A stretch of DNA of 64,000 nt from positions 8,308,001 to 8,372,000 of the forward strand of contig OZ316891.1 in assembly GCA_973895155.1 (NCBI GenBank), written 5' to 3'. The translations under genes were made by a program, and so were the position numbers. Numbering within the stretch: the first letter of the stretch is position 1; the number at the start of each line of letters is the position of its first letter. The stretch comes from Marsupella aquatica. Taxonomy: Eukaryota; Marchantiophyta. This document shows, one piece after another, positions 61,201-64,000 of this stretch. The notes under the pieces were generated by a model. It searched no databases and was not told the origin of the DNA. It worked only from the letters and a program-made list of their open reading frames with translations.

Positions 61201-64000
61201 TGAGATCTGTCCGTCACATTTGCAACTTGAATCCCTATGTCCTGATTGCAGGTAATGATTGGGGCGTTTCATGTTCCACAAGTCACTGTTAGCACCATGA
61301 CAATCATCAATTACTCTGAACCCACATAAATACATAATCGTGTTTCAGTGAATGTTATTAGTACATGACAGTAATCGATCTCTAAGAGCACAATTTCCAT
61401 TACAATCAGTACATTCGGTACTTGCAAAACTCGACAACTCAACGTGATGCTCTGAATGCAGCACACACCAGCAGTGAAGGGTAATGTAAAAGAAGTATTC
61501 AGGTCAGGTCAGCTACAACAACTGTACCCAACTCAGAGACAGTACCCAACTCACAGACAGCAAACGGAGTTGGGGCTCAGATGATTCCCGTTTTAGTCGC
61601 ACAAGCTTTCTCAATATAACAAGTAGTCCTAATTGTAAGGGGTCCTTTCAAAGTAGGTTACTTTTTGTAGGGCTCTAGCTACTGTGTGATTGTGAGTCAT
61701 ATAAGGTCTACAACGTTGCTGATTCCCTAGAGAGTGGCAGTGTGGCACACTTAATGTCTAAGAGTGACAGATTGTACTTATGTGCTTGGCCGCAGTGAAT
61801 CATGCTTCGTACACAGGGTATGGACGAACCAGGTGGAACATTAATTAAATGCCTTCAGAGGAGCACGCAAAACATTTCAGTACCTTTATCATTATCAGAG
61901 GGATCTACCACTGTCTAGAAAGTGTCATACGAATACACCTAAGGCCAATTCTGTCCACAGAATGGTTTGTACTGCATATGTGATTGATGACACAGAGGCG
62001 AGGGGATATCAAGGATACGAATTTTTGGAGGTACGTTAGATTTCTTCTACTTACGTTTGAGACCTTTGGAGACATTATTTTGTTCTACCCCAGTGACGAT
62101 CAGCTTGGTGCAGGCCTGCGTGAAACGCTAATATTTCCACCTCTCAAAGCTCGAAGTACAGCAAAAGGGCCTAAATCATTTCTTATTCCTGCAATTTGCA
62201 CTGAATTGTTTTTTTTTTTGACATCCCAAAATTCAGCACTGAATTGTTTTTCCAATTTTGTCTCAAGCAAATTTCTTTTCGCAAACCTGATTGTGGCTAC
62301 AGGACCTTTGAACCAGTCAATTGGCTAATGAGAAGAGAGTTTATTGCGGTGTGGTCAAGACTGACCTTTGAGACAACCTTATTGGAGCGTCCTCGTAACA
62401 AAGTTGAACCAGAGAACCATATATAAGCTATGGAGATTCAAGCTGTCCAAGAGTCCCAAATTGCAGATGTGTCACCAATTACTACTCTATTCATTTCCCC
62501 CAAATGAATTCTATTAAGTACAACATAGTTTTCCTTTGAAGAAGAAGGGTGAGGTACAACACATAGCCTATTTGCGTCATAATTGGGAGTCAACACCAAA
62601 GGAGAGATTCCATGTGTGGCTGTGATGGAGATGGTCACATCAGTGGTGAGATACTTTGCAATTGAGACGACGGTGGACACTGCAGTGTTAAACAGTCTGC
62701 GTTTGGCTCTGCCCATAGTGTTACAAAAACTTACAGTGATTTAGGTCTATGTTACATTAGTCCTCAAACTAGACCCTTGTTTTTGAAATCCAGCTGCCCT
62801 CAACCCTGCAAAATAATCTAAGGAGACCTAATTCAAGTACGCAGAGGACCGGTTGTGTGTTTGCTTCAATCGAACTGAACACTTAAGGATGGCAAAATGG
62901 ATGCCAAAGCTTACAGAACAGTGTGCATCTCAATCGGTCCAAATTACCCGCACCAGTTCTTGGCCAGAAATATTTTCTCACCTGGATCGATAGACGCAAT
63001 ACCTGAAGAAAACAAACAGAAAAACTAGAAGTATTCCCAGATAGCTTATCAAGTAAAGAGAGATGTGCTAATTTAGAACTTTCTTGCCCGATTTTTCGTC
63101 ATGAACTGACTCCGGGAAGCTAAGCAATTGTACATCTATCAGCACGAAGGAAAACAAATGTGTCCTTAGGACATCGAATGATTGACATCTTGTGGACGTT
63201 CATGATTTTTTCGACTGTGATTCGTAGATTGATGCCTTGCATGTCCACAGAGAGCAGTTCTCCAGCTCGAGCCACCTGGTCTGGCACGGAAGTTTAGGGT
63301 TTATCTCACCTGCTCTAAGGATCGACAGTGATTCATTTGCTGAGTGTGGGCATTTGCCACTATTCAAGAGTTTGCGGCAGTTGAAGGCATGAAGTTTGAT
63401 TTGCACCACCAGTAGATTACTTATTGCGAACATTTACAGGTTGGGCAACAGATTTTAAGGACTCCATTCTTGTCGCGAGAGACCAATCAAATCTTCCCAA
63501 GGTCGAAGAGACCGAATCGCAATTGAAGCAATTTGAATAACAATTAGCGCAACTCACATACCTTGATGACCAAAGCAAGCGACAGTCAAGTAAAAAATTC
63601 AATGCAGGATGCTTCCATTGGATTCTCGGAAACTCACCCAGAGCCTATTCACGATGTTCGAGATCAATTGACTCCAACAGAGCATGGATCAATGGATCTC
63701 GAGTGAAATAATGAGGACGTCTTTGACAGCAACTGTCCTCCATATCGAATTCGACAGAGAAATGGATGGAAAATGGCGCTAGCGCTGCAATTCCTTGCAT
63801 TCGATTGGGGCACTCACAATGTCATCAGACTGTGAAAGTTTGTTCCGAGAGGGACTTTACAAGACTGTGGGGCCATTCCGTGTCTCTCAACCAAAGCAAA
63901 GCTGATGGCCGCTTCCATAGCCAAAATGTGTGTCTAGGAAAAAGAAATGCAATAAATGCTCCATTTTTTGAGACCACCTCAAAACCTTAAGATTTTGAAC
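58211..64000. other. Intergenic or degraded sequence; no supported gene
   Basis: Several open frames of 60-138 codons exist on both strands (for example 60361-59945 minus) but none matches a family or has a credible gene structure. At the very end, 63710-63830 reads through about 40 codons on the plus strand before a stop, possibly a fragment of a gene or old element continuing outside the window; I cannot name it. Confidence 0.4.

Overview
This 64 kb window looks like nuclear DNA of a land plant. The evidence is spliced genes with GT-AG introns, plant-type telomere motifs (CCCTAAA/TTTAGGG), a dehydrin, a plant GT47 exostosin-type enzyme and a broken NBS-LRR resistance gene. Gene density is low, base composition is moderate, and two intronless genes resemble fungal or bacterial families more than typical plant ones. 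Together these suggest a bryophyte, perhaps a liverwort. That placement is inference, not something the sequence proves.

Layout. At 1-429 lies the 3' end of a short-chain dehydrogenase gene, whose last codons and 3' flank are tandemly triplicated (383-811). At 1426-1842 is a second tandem array. A dehydrin-like LEA gene (4953-5570) follows a clear TATA box. A ~1.8 kb block (about 5712-7530) follows it and recurs at about 11289-13126; between the copies are an NBS-LRR pseudogene (8205-8743), a hairpin-rich repeat array (9018-9420) and an intronless DXD-type glycosyltransferase gene (10067-11311). The last codons and stop of that gene lie inside the second copy of the block. On the minus strand, 17035-13809 is a four-exon SRPK-type kinase gene with a predicted 598-residue product. 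From 17.5 to 39.2 kb I see no convincing protein gene. That stretch holds two-copy local duplications, a tRNA-derived SINE (about 26891-27175), and a family of short inverted-repeat elements with 8-bp target-site duplications (29485-29812 nested in an older relative; 32944-33241). A single-exon GT47 gene similar to MUR3 occupies 40799-39249 on the minus strand. From 40.8 kb to the end are again non-coding repeats: a ~290-bp array (43.4-44.4 kb), a ~180-bp array (49.0-49.6 kb), more copies of the hairpin repeat (52.7-53.8 kb), interstitial telomere-like DNA (56.45 kb) and a perfect 23-bp inverted repeat (57649-57751).

The genes do not form a pathway. They are independent housekeeping (SRPK), cell-wall (GT47), stress (dehydrin) and accessory (SDR, DXD glycosyltransferase, NBS-LRR remnant) loci.

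The most unusual signals are (i) a dispersed hairpin repeat with a 9-11 bp stem and GAAG/GAAA loop, one copy of which shows a two-sided compensatory change; (ii) nested short inverted-repeat transposons with preserved target-site duplications; and (iii) a gene-tail duplication in which each copy has expanded different internal repeats. I found no reverse transcriptase, transposase, CRISPR array or rRNA gene.
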